64,000 nucleotides of DNA from Ferruginibacter sp. (GCF_028288465.1 NZ_JAQBNR010000046.1:1-64000); one strand, 5' to 3'; counted from the stretch's first letter, positions 1 through 8,081 are shown. Numbers and translations: made by a program. Notes: generated by a model from the sequence alone, not told the origin.

Positions 1-71
1 AAAAGTATACCACAACAAAGGCAAAGAAAGCATTAAAGTCAGCTTCTCCTAAAAAAAGAATTACTACCTAA
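1..71 (+). CDS. C-terminal tail of an unidentified gene (partial)
   Basis: Only the last codons of a gene entering from the left edge can be present. Frame 3 stays open to a TAA at 69-71 and encodes a Lys/Ala/Thr-rich tail (contains TTKAKKALKSASPKK), like the basic tails of many Bacteroidota nucleic-acid-binding proteins. Frame 2 is also open to a TAA at 50-52, so the frame is not certain. A strong hairpin follows at 131-154, which fits the end of a plus-strand transcript. No function can be assigned from this fragment. Confidence 0.3.
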   Translation, partial: KYTTTKAKKALKSASPKKRITT

Positions 72-130
72 CCCCGGTTTATTCAATATAATTATCTGGC
101 GGAATCTGTTAAAAATAGCTGCAAATACAA

Positions 131-154
131 AAGACCCGATAGAAATCGGGTCTT
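131..154 (+). terminator. Intrinsic terminator-like hairpin
   Basis: A perfect 10-bp inverted repeat, AAGACCCGAT, loop AGAA, ATCGGGTCTT, lies 60 bp after the partial gene. The downstream T-tract is interrupted (TCTTCGTTTA), so termination on the plus strand is likely but not textbook. A second small hairpin, GAACC-TAATTT-GGTTC, follows at 162-177. Confidence 0.6.
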
Positions 155-563
155 CGTTTACGAACCTAATTTGGTTCTGTAACCCCCAAAGAAAACATCT
201 TGTTTACCAAGCACAAGCGGTTATTACCTGAGGTTGTTCTATAAACGCCAGGGATTCCTTATTATTTTGTTAATTGGTTAATTTATTTGAGAAGGACCTA
301 CATATCTGGCACGCTTCCGCAATACAATTTAGTTTTTTACAAATTGGAGATTATAGAAATTCGCGATTTTTTGAAGTGAAAACGAGATACTTTTCTTCCA
401 CCTTTCTTATACTTTTTCACAGCGATTTACTAACAAAAAGCATGGACTTAGCCGGAAATAAACTTGAGGAAGTTTTTTTGGCAACGATTCGGGGGTATAA
501 GGAAGGGCACTTTGTCAAGAATTAAAGTTGAGCAAAACAGGTATTTTAATCCACTTATTATAA

Positions 564-599
564 CCGGGTAAGTTCTGTATCGTAGCAACTGTTGCCCGG
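564..599. repeat. Stable hairpin in the gene-free region
   Basis: CCGGGTAA at 564-571 pairs with TTGCCCGG at 592-599 (one G-T wobble). AGTT at 571-574 and AACT at 587-590 could extend pairing inside the loop. It stands out as GC-rich in an A/T-rich stretch. A short ACCT-CTTT-AGGT hairpin follows about 15 bp later. No T-run follows, so it is not an obvious terminator. Confidence 0.4.
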
Positions 600-1516
600 A
601 CGATTTTCCTACCAACCTCTTTAGGTCAATTCAGGTATTTCAAAATTTGGTGCAGTTCGTAAAGATTAATATTGAAGTTATAAAAATATATTCTAGTTGT
701 TTCTAGCTTACAAATTGCTGATTCGGAGAATTTAATGTGTATTATCAACAGATACCTTATTTGCATAATATTGTCCGCTTACAGTTTTCAACAACCATGA
801 ATAAAAATTCATTGTGTGACACACCTACAATTTTCTGGCTTGGCCTGGTAGCCTGCTTTTGAAAACTTGCAATGAGTAAAATTCCCAAACTGATTTCATT
901 TCCAATCCTCACAAAAAAAGTGGAGACATTACTTTTTTAAAAACGTTGCAAATGACTTTTTTGAGCTCCCAACTCTGCAAACTTTTAGAAATATCACATT
1001 ACTAATAATCGCTGGACCTAACTATGCTTTATCGTTTTAAAGATTCCTCGCCATAAATTATTATTCAAAAGTTGCATAAATTTATATATGCCATTTTAGC
1101 ATCCTTGCTGTCTGCTTTTTAACAAAATAAGAAAATAGCCTACGATGCGCAGGAATCGATGACACTAATTTTTAAACCCATATTATTATACGCGTATTAA
1201 AAAGCTCATTTTAAGCTTCTTTCAGGTTAAGAGTATTAGAAAAAATCGACTTTTCATGTCTTACATAAAACAAAATGTCAATAAACTACTATTATAACCT
1301 TATTATCAGTCTTTTATGAGTAATTTAATAAAATTAATTAACGATTACTATCTAACAAAAATTAATGGTTGAATTCTTACATTTTACCTAGATTTTATTT
1401 TATTTAATTTATTATATAAAATACATAACAAAATGATAGCTAATTATTTAAATTATAAATTGTGAGCTAATTTAATTAGGATTAGTTTTGGGACTCTTTG
1501 CTATTCTGTCAGTATA

Positions 1517-1534
1517 TAATAACTAACGTTATTA
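1517..1534. promoter_or_regulatory. Dyad upstream of the LEA-type lipoprotein gene
   Basis: TAATAAC and GTTATTA form a perfect 7-bp inverted repeat around the spacer TAAC, about 80 bp before the start at 1612. Its position and symmetry fit a binding site for a dimeric regulator. The regulator is unknown and the surrounding DNA is A/T-rich, so chance is possible. Confidence 0.25.
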
Positions 1535-1611
1535 GCAGGACTTTTAACATAAATTAATTTTTAATTTTTAGCTTATAGTATTACCTTCCCTAAAATTCAC
1601 ACTTCCCTTTT

Positions 1612-2073
1612 ATGATGTTAAGCAAAAAGCTCCCCACCCTGTTGATTTTTATCTTACTGACAAATTTGCTGGTTTCCTGCTCTACCCCGAAAGAATTGGA
1701 GTACCGTGATTTCAAAAACCTGGAGGTTGTGAAAGTTGGCTTTGCGGCTACTACTTTGAAAATGGACCTAATTTATTATAACCCAAACAACTTTGGGCTG
1801 GAGTTAAACCGAACGGACCTGGACGTTTATATTAATAATAATTACCTTGGAAAAACGGTTCAACAAAGCCAGGTGGCCATCCCAAAAAGAGCCGAATTTG
1901 CCATTCCTATAAGTATAGATGTAGATATGAAAAATCTCTTAAAGAATGGGCTAACTACTTTTTTAACGAATGAAGTGATGGTAAAAGTGGTCGGAACAAT
2001 AAGGGTTGGAAAGCTAAATGTGTTCAAAACATTTAATGTGAATTATGAAGGCAAGCAGCAATTTTCGTTTTAA
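1612..2073 (+). CDS. LEA type 2 family lipoprotein
   Basis: A 153-residue exported protein. The N-terminus has a Lys-containing start, a hydrophobic core and a lipobox ending LLVSC with the lipidated Cys at residue 23, so it is probably anchored in the outer membrane or facing the periplasm. The mature part has the pattern of the LEA_2/WHy fold: a polar beta-strand region with YYNPNNFGLELNRTDLDVYI, where the N-P-N segment is typical. LEA_2 proteins in Bacteroidota are mostly uncharacterised; a role in envelope stress is only inferred. The gene starts with two ATG codons (1612 and 1615). It stands alone between the long gene-free region and a convergent HMA protein gene, sharing a terminator hairpin at 2085-2102. 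Confidence 0.75.
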   Translation: MMLSKKLPTLLIFILLTNLLVSCSTPKELEYRDFKNLEVVKVGFAATTLKMDLIYYNPNNFGLELNRTDLDVYINNNYLGKTVQQSQVAIPKRAEFAIPISIDVDMKNLLKNGLTTFLTNEVMVKVVGTIRVGKLNVFKTFNVNYEGKQQFSF

Positions 2074-2084
2074 ATGCACAAAAA

Positions 2085-2102
2085 AACCACCCGAAGGTGG
2101 TT
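2085..2102. terminator. Bidirectional terminator between convergent genes
   Basis: AACCACC, loop CGAA, GGTGGTT. Read on the minus strand the loop is TTCG and the stem is followed by a run of T (A-run at 2081-2086 on the plus strand), so it is a good terminator for the pyrE/HMA transcript. It can also stop the plus-strand lipoprotein gene. Confidence 0.75.
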
Positions 2103-2127
2103 ATGTAAAAAATACTACATTCTTTTG

Positions 2128-2496
2128 TTAGCGCTCTGTTTTCTTACCGTTTATTATTCCCTCTGGTTTCTTACAACATTTAGGTAATTTTTTATATGCA
2201 TCTTCATCAGCAGTTACATCATCCGCATCATACCCCGCATTGGCAATTGCAGTCTTAATTTGTTCGATATTGTTCCGGTCAGTCAGGTAGGTTACAGTAG
2301 TCGTTTTCTTTTTGTAGTCTACTCTAACCGCGGATATTCCCGGCTCTCTTTTAAGGTAATTTTCTATCCGGTCTTTGCATTGTTCGCATTGCACGGTGGG
2401 TGTTTTTATCACCACTTTTTCAACTGCTTTTTGCTGGGCAAAACTTACCGTTGCAAACCCAAGCAACGTCAATAGAGTAAGCTTAATTTTTTTCAT
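2128..2496 (-). CDS. Exported heavy-metal-associated (HMA) domain protein
   Basis: 122 residues. Residues 1-20 are a Sec signal peptide ending SFAQ. Residues ~27-92 form an HMA/CopZ-like ferredoxin fold with the metal-binding pair C37-E-Q-C40 (usually CxxC) in the first loop and the typical closing NAGYDADD segment. Two further adjacent cysteines (CC) lie near residue 107 in a Lys-rich tail, perhaps a second thiol site. The family binds Cu(I) or other soft metals; being exported, this one would act in the periplasm. It begins 18 bp after pyrE on the same strand, so it is probably cotranscribed, although no functional link to pyrimidine synthesis is apparent. Confidence 0.8.
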   Translation of the reverse strand: MKKIKLTLLTLLGFATVSFAQQKAVEKVVIKTPTVQCEQCKDRIENYLKREPGISAVRVDYKKKTTTVTYLTDRNNIEQIKTAIANAGYDADDVTADEDAYKKLPKCCKKPEGIINGKKTER

Positions 2497-2514
2497 ACTG
2501 ATGTTTTTATAAAG

Positions 2515-3150
2515 TTATTCATTTGGCTTCCAATTTGCCGGATCCTGTCGCCAGTTTAACAAAGTGTTTTGCTGTTCAGCCGTCACAATTCCCTTTTCAA
2601 CCGCAAGGTCAATCAGGCTGCCGTAATTGGTCAGGGAACGATATTCTACTCCGGCGTTTGCAAATGCTTTCGCTGCTACATCAAAACCGTAGGTGAAAAT
2701 GCTTACCATGCCAGTCACTTCCACTTCCGCTTTGCGCAGCACTTCCACCACTTCCAGGCTACTTTTACCGGTAGAAATTAAGTCTTCAATCACCAATACC
2801 TTTTTACCTTTTTCAAAAAAGCCTTCAATCTGGTTACCAAGACCGTGTTCTTTAGGTTTGGGCCGCACGTATATGAATGGTAATTTCAACTGATCTGCAA
2901 CCATTGCTCCCCATGGAATTCCGGCGGTAGCAACTCCGGCAAGAATTTCTGCCTGGGGAAATTGTTCAAAAACCACATTGCACATTTCGCTTTTGATAAA
3001 ATCTCTTACAAAAGGAAAAGATAAAACGCGGCGGTTATCACAGTAAATCGGACTTTTCCATCCACTTGCCCAGTTAAAGGGTTGTTGCGGACTCAACTTA
3101 ATTGCATTAATTTGTAACAGCTTTTCTGCTACGGCTTTTTCATTTGTCAT
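2515..3150 (-). CDS. pyrE: Orotate phosphoribosyltransferase
   Basis: Transfers the ribose-phosphate of PRPP to orotate, giving OMP in de novo UMP synthesis; cytosolic. The 211-residue protein has the conserved N-terminal FNWASGWKSPIYCDNR segment (orotate/PRPP loop), YVRPKPKEHGLGNQIEG with the catalytic flexible-loop Lys residues, and the PRPP motif VLVIEDLISTGKSS. I chose the ATG at 3148-3150 (MTNEKA), which matches the family's usual length; a longer open frame to 3192 would add 14 untypical residues. A TTTGC element, resembling the last half of the Bacteroidota -7 box, ends only a few bases before this ATG. pyrB and pyrR lie 2-3.4 kb away on the same strand but are not in one operon with it. 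Confidence 0.95.
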   Translation of the reverse strand: MTNEKAVAEKLLQINAIKLSPQQPFNWASGWKSPIYCDNRRVLSFPFVRDFIKSEMCNVVFEQFPQAEILAGVATAGIPWGAMVADQLKLPFIYVRPKPKEHGLGNQIEGFFEKGKKVLVIEDLISTGKSSLEVVEVLRKAEVEVTGMVSIFTYGFDVAAKAFANAGVEYRSLTNYGSLIDLAVEKGIVTAEQQNTLLNWRQDPANWKPNE

Positions 3151-3248
3151 ACTGCAAATTAAAACAAAGCAATAATGTATCAGCAATATCACGAAAAAAG
3201 ATGCGGCTTCTTCCTGTAAAAGCCTTCACCCTGAAATAAATTTTACAT

Positions 3249-3911
3249 ATGCACATAAAAATTTACTTTGATGATAAACCCGTTTTTCTTTGTGATGAAT
3301 TAACCGAAGAGCTGAAGGAAATTCTGCATCACCCGGATGCTATCTTTATAGACGAGTTTTCCGGGCCTGCCATTAAATCTTTATTGCATGAAATAACGAA
3401 ACCTGATTTTCATGCAGGCGTATTATTACATAGTAGCCTCGAAGAATTGAAAAAGGCGTTTTTCAAACACTTTACTCCTATTGAAGCCGCAGGAGGAGTG
3501 GTACAAAATGATAAAAATCAATTGCTGTTTATTTACAGGCTTGCCAAATGGGATCTGCCAAAAGGAAAGGTGGAAACAGGCGAGCACATTGAAAAAACTG
3601 CCCTGAGGGAAATAGAAGAAGAAACTGGCTTAAAGCATTTAACACTGCATAGTAAAATCGGGGAAACCTATCATACGTATAATGCTTACGGAAAACATTT
3701 TTTAAAAACAACGCATTGGTATTTTGTAACCTGCTCCGCCAAACAAAAAATGATACCTCAAACAGAAGAAGATATTACCGCTATAGAATGGGTCAATCCA
3801 AACAAAATGGATCTGCAACTTAACAACACGTATCCTTCAATTAAAGATATTTTATCCGTGTTGCTAAAGTCTGGCATCCCAACTAAAAAGAAAAGGACGA
3901 CAAGCGAATAG
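3249..3911 (+). CDS. Nudix hydrolase with N-terminal extension
   Basis: 220 residues. A complete Nudix box lies at about residues 105-127: G-KVETG-E-HIEKTAL-REIEEETGL, matching G-x5-E-x7-R-E-U-x-E-E-x-G-U, with the metal-binding REIEEE. The Nudix fold starts near residue 80 (AAGGVVQNDKNQLLFIYR). The first ~78 residues are a separate alpha/beta segment seen on some Bacteroidota Nudix proteins and not assigned here. The substrate, a nucleoside diphosphate derivative, cannot be inferred. The Lys/Arg/Thr tail (KKKRTTSE) is basic. The gene is convergent with the thioesterase gene, 7 bp apart. TAAATTTT at 3236-3243 ends 5 bp before the ATG. Confidence 0.85.
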   Translation: MHIKIYFDDKPVFLCDELTEELKEILHHPDAIFIDEFSGPAIKSLLHEITKPDFHAGVLLHSSLEELKKAFFKHFTPIEAAGGVVQNDKNQLLFIYRLAKWDLPKGKVETGEHIEKTALREIEEETGLKHLTLHSKIGETYHTYNAYGKHFLKTTHWYFVTCSAKQKMIPQTEEDITAIEWVNPNKMDLQLNNTYPSIKDILSVLLKSGIPTKKKRTTSE

Positions 3912-3918
3912 AACTATA

Positions 3919-4350
3919 TTAAAAAGCCTTTTTTAATATGGCAACGGTAAGACGGCTTATGCAGATCAGTTTTTCCGCCTCGTCATGAATTTTTATATCC
4001 CACACATGGGTATTGGTACCAAGATGTAAAGGAGTGGCAGTGGCAATAACGTAGCCCTGTCTTGCACTTCTTACATGGTTGGCATTTATCTCCAATCCCA
4101 CACAAATAAATTTATCCGGATCAATTACCAGGGAAGATGCCATGCTGCCTGCGGTTTCAGCCAGTACACAACTGGCGCCGCCATGCAAAAGGCCATAAGG
4201 CTGTTTGGTACGATCATCAACCGGCATCTTCATCTTTAAATAATCATCTCCCAGGGCTGTGAATTCAAGCCCCAGCAATGTCTCCATAGAGCCAAGAGCA
4301 ACAGAAGATAATTCTTCAAACTTGATCGACTTATCAAACCAGATAGCCAT
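3919..4350 (-). CDS. Hotdog-fold thioesterase, MenI/YdiI-like
   Basis: 143 residues from MAIWFDK. The centre closely follows the E. coli YdiI/MenI pattern: MPVDDRTKQPYGLLHGGASCVLAE, then GLEINANHVRSARQGYV and LHLGTNTHVWDIKI. The Gln, His and catalytic Glu of QPxGLLHGG...LAE are all present. In E. coli this enzyme hydrolyses 1,4-dihydroxy-2-naphthoyl-CoA in menaquinone synthesis. Bacteroidota use menaquinone, so that role is plausible, but the family is promiscuous on aromatic and fatty acyl-CoAs. An ATG at 4377 would add nine residues; the 4350 start aligns with the E. coli start. It follows coaD by about 30 bp and probably shares its transcript. Confidence 0.88.
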   Translation of the reverse strand: MAIWFDKSIKFEELSSVALGSMETLLGLEFTALGDDYLKMKMPVDDRTKQPYGLLHGGASCVLAETAGSMASSLVIDPDKFICVGLEINANHVRSARQGYVIATATPLHLGTNTHVWDIKIHDEAEKLICISRLTVAILKKAF

Positions 4351-4379
4351 CGTTTTAATTTTCGGTGCTTGAAACATTT

Positions 4380-4853
4380 TTATTTTTTTGCTATTGTAGA
4401 ATTGACTTCTTCAGGTAAAAATTGAGATACATCTCCTCCATTTTTGTACACATCCCGTACCAATGTAGAGGCTACCGAGGTAAACTGCGGAAGACAGGTA
4501 AGAAAAACTGTTTCAATGTGCCCGTCCAGGCTACGGTTCATATCGGCAATCGCTTTTTCGTATTCAAAATCATTTACATAGCGAATGCCCCTAAGGATAA
4601 AATTGGCCCCAACCATCTTACAGCAATTCACTGTTAAACCATCATAAACCACTGCGTCTACCGTCAACTGATTTTTATAGATATCCTTTACCCATTGCAA
4701 TCTTTGTTCCTCACTAAACATCGGCACCTTGTTCACGTTGCGGCCAATGCCCACAATCACTTTGTCGAATAAAGGAATAGCCCGGTTAATAATATCAATA
4801 TGGCCCAGGGTAACAGGATCGAAGGTTCCGGGGAAGAGACAAATGCGTTGCAT
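4380..4853 (-). CDS. coaD: Phosphopantetheine adenylyltransferase
   Basis: Adenylates 4'-phosphopantetheine to dephospho-CoA, the fourth step of CoA synthesis; cytosolic hexamer. At 157 residues it has the family's normal length. It carries the nucleotidyltransferase motif FPGTFDPVTLGH at residues ~7-18, RGIRYVNDFEYE in the middle (substrate-binding RGxRxxxDFEYE), and a C-terminal ASTLVRDVYKNGGDVSQFLP that corresponds to the ISSTxVR motif. A thioesterase gene follows at once on the same strand. The 146-bp gap to pyrB contains no clear terminator. Confidence 0.96.
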   Translation of the reverse strand: MQRICLFPGTFDPVTLGHIDIINRAIPLFDKVIVGIGRNVNKVPMFSEEQRLQWVKDIYKNQLTVDAVVYDGLTVNCCKMVGANFILRGIRYVNDFEYEKAIADMNRSLDGHIETVFLTCLPQFTSVASTLVRDVYKNGGDVSQFLPEEVNSTIAKK

Positions 4854-4999
4854 AGTTTGGTAAAATAATTATTTAATGACAATTGGTTAACACGACAGCC
4901 CGATTATTATGGCAGCAAAGGCCAGTCAACTATTATGTGCCTGTATAATTTTAGCGAAAGATAATTAAAATAAAAAATACTTTTAAGCCGGATAAAAGA

Positions 5000-5938
5000 T
5001 CAATTAATCAAAGCACTGCTTTTGGGTGAAAGTAAATACAATACTGCCATTCTCACAGCAACGCCATTTTCTACCTGTTGCAAAATGATAGATTGTTTAC
5101 TGTCTGCTACATCGCTGTCAATTTCCACGCCCCGGTTAATCGGGCCAGGGTGCATAATCACAATTTCTTTTGGCAACTGATCGAGTAATTTTTTACTGAC
5201 ACCATATGCCAGGTTGTATTCTCTAAGGGAAGAAAACAATACCTGGTTTTGCCGTTCCAGTTGTATACGCAACACATTGGCAACATCGCACCAGGCCAGT
5301 GCTTTTTTAAGGTTGTATTCTACTTTAACCTTTAATGCTTCTGCAATGTACTTTGGTATTAAAGTAGGAGGACCGGCAACCATTACCTCTGCACCCATTT
5401 TCTTTAAAAGATAAATATTGCTTAACGCCACCCGCGAATGCATAATGTCGCCTACCAGCACAATTTTTTTTCCTTCCAGTGTTCCGAGCTTGTCCCTAAT
5501 AGAAAATGCATCCAGCAATGCCTGGGTGGGATGTTCATTGATTCCGTCACCGGCATTTACGATGGCGGCTGGTATATGTTTGGCTAAAAAGTGAGGGGCT
5601 CCGCTGGCGCTATGACGCATTACCACCATATCCACCTTCATACTTAAAATATTATTTACCGTATCAAGTAATGTCTCTCCTTTTGATACAGACGAACCAG
5701 AAGCAGTAAAATTGATTGTATCAGCACTAAGTCTTTTTTCTGCCAATTCAAAAGATATCCTTGTGCGGGTACTGCTTTCGTAAAAAAGATTTACGATAGT
5801 AATATCTCGTAAGGAAGGAACTTTTTTTACCGGTCTCTGTAAAACCTCTTTAAACTGTGCAGCAGTGGATAAAATAAGAGAAATGTCTTCTGGCGTAAGG
5901 TCTTTAATGCCCAATAGATGTTTGGTAGATAGTTGCAT
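5000..5938 (-). CDS. pyrB: Aspartate carbamoyltransferase catalytic subunit
   Basis: Condenses carbamoyl phosphate with aspartate, the committed step of pyrimidine synthesis. 312 residues, the usual length. The carbamoyl-phosphate loop reads YESSTRTRISFE, with the 80s-loop GSSVSKGETLLDT, the conserved HPTQALLDAF, and HPGPINRGVEI near the end. No pyrI regulatory subunit gene lies next to it; pyrR is immediately upstream on the same strand (115 bp away), which suggests control through PyrR rather than allostery by PyrI. A promoter element is seen at 5946-5953, only 7 bp before the ATG. Confidence 0.96.
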   Translation of the reverse strand: MQLSTKHLLGIKDLTPEDISLILSTAAQFKEVLQRPVKKVPSLRDITIVNLFYESSTRTRISFELAEKRLSADTINFTASGSSVSKGETLLDTVNNILSMKVDMVVMRHSASGAPHFLAKHIPAAIVNAGDGINEHPTQALLDAFSIRDKLGTLEGKKIVLVGDIMHSRVALSNIYLLKKMGAEVMVAGPPTLIPKYIAEALKVKVEYNLKKALAWCDVANVLRIQLERQNQVLFSSLREYNLAYGVSKKLLDQLPKEIVIMHPGPINRGVEIDSDVADSKQSIILQQVENGVAVRMAVLYLLSPKSSALIN

Positions 5939-5945
5939 TAAGCGT

Positions 5946-5953
5946 CAAAGCTA
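5946..5953 (-). promoter_or_regulatory. Bacteroidota -7 element before pyrB
   Basis: On the minus strand TAGCTTTG matches TAnnTTTG and lies 7 bp from the pyrB ATG. If used, transcription starts within or right next to the start codon. No clear -33 TTTG is visible at the usual distance. Confidence 0.45.
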
Positions 5954-6052
5954 ATAGATTTGTTTGAATTACAGGAAGTAAGACGCAGAAATTTTGCTGA
6001 ATATTTTGTTGAAGACTGGAAAAAAAATCCTGAAATTTCAATGGGGAGTTTG

Positions 6053-6562
6053 TTAATACAGAATAACCTGCTCTTTATCCCACTCCACTTTTACCTTTTG
6101 AGAAAAAACGGTATCAATTGCTTTTCCAAAATAATCGGGTTGTATAGGCAATTCCCGGTTGAATCTTCTGTCAACCAAAACGCAAAGTTCTACCTTTTGC
6201 GGGCGGCCAAAATCCTGGAGAGCATCCAATGCCGCCCTGATAGTTCTGCCGGTATACAAAACATCATCAATCAAAATCACTTTCTTTCCTTCAATTGAAA
6301 AGGGAATTTCTGTTTTATTGGCAACGTGCAATTCCTGGCGGATATCATCACGGTAAAAAGTAATGTCTAAAATTCCATAGGCTACTTTTTCTCCCGGGTA
6401 TAAGCGTTGTATATTATCCACCACCATTTTACTTACCTGCACGCCACGTGGCTGCAAACCAATAAAAACCAGTTCGTTTAAATGCTGATGATTCTCCATT
6501 AACTGGTTGGACAGTCGTAAGATAGTAAGGTGTAATTGTTGTTTATCTAAGATCGTTATCAA
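6053..6562 (-). CDS. pyrR: PyrR, uracil phosphoribosyltransferase/pyr regulator
   Basis: 169-residue PRTase-fold protein. The PRPP motif VILIDDVLYTGRTIRAALDAL and the downstream FGRPQKVELCVLVDRR...LPIQPDYFGK segments are characteristic of PyrR. In Gram-positive bacteria PyrR binds pyr mRNA and also makes UMP from uracil and PRPP; in Bacteroidota the RNA-binding role is less proven. The start is a TTG at 6560-6562 (reading MITILDKQQ); the next ATG would remove the first helix and is too late. It lies upstream of pyrB on the same strand, a common pairing that supports co-regulation. Confidence 0.93.
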   Translation of the reverse strand: MITILDKQQLHLTILRLSNQLMENHQHLNELVFIGLQPRGVQVSKMVVDNIQRLYPGEKVAYGILDITFYRDDIRQELHVANKTEIPFSIEGKKVILIDDVLYTGRTIRAALDALQDFGRPQKVELCVLVDRRFNRELPIQPDYFGKAIDTVFSQKVKVEWDKEQVILY

Positions 6563-6610
6563 AATAAAAAATTATAGCGCGAATTTATTGGTTATTGACT
6601 TATAAAAAAA

Positions 6611-6629
6611 GTCCCCGTAAAACAGGGAC
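6611..6629 (-). terminator. Intrinsic terminator of the E-set protein gene
   Basis: Read on the minus strand, GTCCC-T-GT, loop TTT, AC-GGGGAC forms a hairpin followed directly by seven T. It lies about 70 bp after the stop of the gene ending at 6698 and separates it from pyrR. Confidence 0.8.
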
Positions 6630-6697
6630 CTTTAAATTATAAAATTGTTCAACAGATAAATTATTAAACCCACACGAGTTTACAATTATCGTTACCC

Positions 6698-7162
6698 TCA
6701 GGCTTTGTTATCTGTTGCTTTTGCCTTTGTTGTTTTGGCTTTTGGAGCCGCTGTTTTAACTACAACACTTTTGTCCTTCGCAGGAGCAGTTTTCTTTGCA
6801 GGTACTTTTGCCTTTTCAACTGATGGAGCCGCCTTTTCTTTTGGAGCTTTCACTGCAGTTTTTTTAGCTTCTTTTGCTTCGTCAGGTACAGTTATTACAC
6901 AATTATCTACGTGCAAACCAGAAATATGTACGTAATGATCTGCACTGTGATCATTTACCCAACGACCGTCATTTAATAAATAACGGTACTCATATCTTTT
7001 ACCCGGTTCAAGCGAAGCCGTGGCTGTCATAGAGCCATCTTTTTGCTTTTTTAAGCTGATGCCGTCGTTGTAATTCCAGTTGTTAAATTCTCCCATTAAA
7101 AGTCCTGAAGTTGCTTCTCCTACTACTTCTGCAGACAATGTGAAGGTTACTTTCTTAGCCAT
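6698..7162 (-). CDS. E-set (isoamylase N-terminal/AMPK-CBM-like) domain protein with basic tail
   Basis: 154 residues from the ATG at 7162 (MAKKVTF); an upstream in-frame ATG at 7207 adds an untypical leader. Residues ~1-85 form one early-set beta-sandwich like those that bind glycogen or precede alpha-amylase domains: GLLMGEFNNWNYNDG, then LEPGKRYEYRYLLNDGRWVND. Residues ~90-154 are almost entirely Lys, Ala, Pro, Thr and Val, with repeated AKK/APK units resembling histone H1-like tails. No catalytic domain and no signal peptide, so it is probably cytosolic. A glycan-binding or nucleoid-related role is possible; neither is shown. Confidence 0.75.
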   Translation of the reverse strand: MAKKVTFTLSAEVVGEATSGLLMGEFNNWNYNDGISLKKQKDGSMTATASLEPGKRYEYRYLLNDGRWVNDHSADHYVHISGLHVDNCVITVPDEAKEAKKTAVKAPKEKAAPSVEKAKVPAKKTAPAKDKSVVVKTAAPKAKTTKAKATDNKA

Positions 7163-7312
7163 ATTTTGTTTTGTTTGGTTAAACACTACAGCGACATATT
7201 TAGTCAACTGAAGTGTACTTAATACATGTTATATTACTGCTTAATACAAAAAGAGTATTTTGGTAACCCTTGGCATTATAATAAGTTTTACACATATTAA
7301 CATCACACCAAA

Positions 7313-7903
7313 TTAATGGTGATGCATTGCTTTAAACTGGTAAAATATACCAGCAGAAAAAACGCGGTTCGCCACCTTGGCTGCATTGTTATCATTGATT
7401 TTGCTCAACCCGAGATTGTATCTCGCATCGATACCAAATCCACTGCTTGTTAAGTAACCTGCTCCGAATACCCAGGCAGCATCCAACTTTTTGTAGCCAT
7501 CTTTAACATCAGTACTCACACTGCCCGCTTTTTGTTTTGCGCTTACCAATGCGCCAAACTGTGGACCGGTTTCAATTCTAAAGCCAGTTCCTATCATGTA
7601 CTGCAATAATATAGGCAACTGCAGATAATTCAGGTTGGTCTTGTATTCAACGTTTGAAATTGTTTGCTTTGCACCCTGTCCGGAAAAAAGTAATTCCGGC
7701 TGAACTGCAAATTCTGGTGACAAATGAATGTGTGCCAATACACCCAGGTTTGCAGATATGCGGGGATCTATATTAGAGTTGGAAGAACCTGTACTAAGTG
7801 TTGCCACGTTTAACCCCCCTTTTATCCCAGGCTCGATATGGACTTGTGCCTTCAACAATAATGAACCCGGTAAAAGGGTTAATGCAAATAATAACTTTTT
7901 CAT
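7313..7903 (-). CDS. Outer-membrane beta-barrel protein, PorT-like family
   Basis: 196 residues. Signal peptide residues 1-19 (MKKLLFALTLLPGSLLLKAQ). The mature part alternates polar and hydrophobic strands and has the pattern of small eight-strand barrels in the OMP_b-brl_2/PorT group: GIKGGLNVATL near the start, LNYLQLPILLQYMIGTGFRIETGPQFGALV in the middle, and AAWVFGAGYLTSSGFGIDARYNLGLS later. The family is common and mostly uncharacterised in Bacteroidota. The His-rich end (HHH) is unusual. A weak AATAC/GTATT hairpin at 7243-7258 follows the gene. Confidence 0.8.
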   Translation of the reverse strand: MKKLLFALTLLPGSLLLKAQVHIEPGIKGGLNVATLSTGSSNSNIDPRISANLGVLAHIHLSPEFAVQPELLFSGQGAKQTISNVEYKTNLNYLQLPILLQYMIGTGFRIETGPQFGALVSAKQKAGSVSTDVKDGYKKLDAAWVFGAGYLTSSGFGIDARYNLGLSKINDNNAAKVANRVFSAGIFYQFKAMHHH

Positions 7904-8058
7904 TTTCTGTGATTTTGATTAATAATAATCGACTTAGCCAAATTACATGCCACTCAAAGATTATCACTTACAAAGGGTTGTTTGCAAATGAATTCTGTTT
8001 TAAAATTGTTTTATGAGGAAATGATTCCTCAATGTGTTTAAAGCCGTTACACAAAAAA

Positions 8059-8081
8059 GCCGCTTCCTTTATAGAAGCGGC
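8059..8081 (-). terminator. Intrinsic terminator of pruA
   Basis: GCCGCTTC, 7-nt loop, GAAGCGGC, a perfect 8-bp stem. On the minus strand it is followed by six T (A-run at 8053-8058), 24 bp after the pruA stop. Confidence 0.88.

Larger units (their letters stand above)
155..1611. other. Long A/T-rich gene-free region
   Basis: About 1.45 kb carries no convincing protein gene. The only longer open stretch (274-525, 83 codons) needs a TTG start and has no recognisable domain, leader or conserved-looking motif. The base composition is much more A/T-rich than the flanking genes. Two structures stand out: a hairpin at 564-599 and a dyad at 1517-1534. The region could hold a regulatory RNA or decayed DNA; nothing seen here decides between them. 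Confidence 0.5.

Noticed and set aside
162-177. GAACC-TAATTT-GGTTC, looks like a tRNA T-arm
   Set aside because: No acceptor, D or anticodon arms can be built around it; it is a short hairpin after the terminator.
274-525. 83-codon open frame in the gene-free region
   Set aside because: It needs a TTG start, has no recognisable domain or leader and is embedded in A/T-rich non-coding DNA.
5960-6298. 112-codon open frame opposite pyrR
   Set aside because: It lies mostly on the complementary strand of pyrR, a certain gene, and shows no protein-like pattern.
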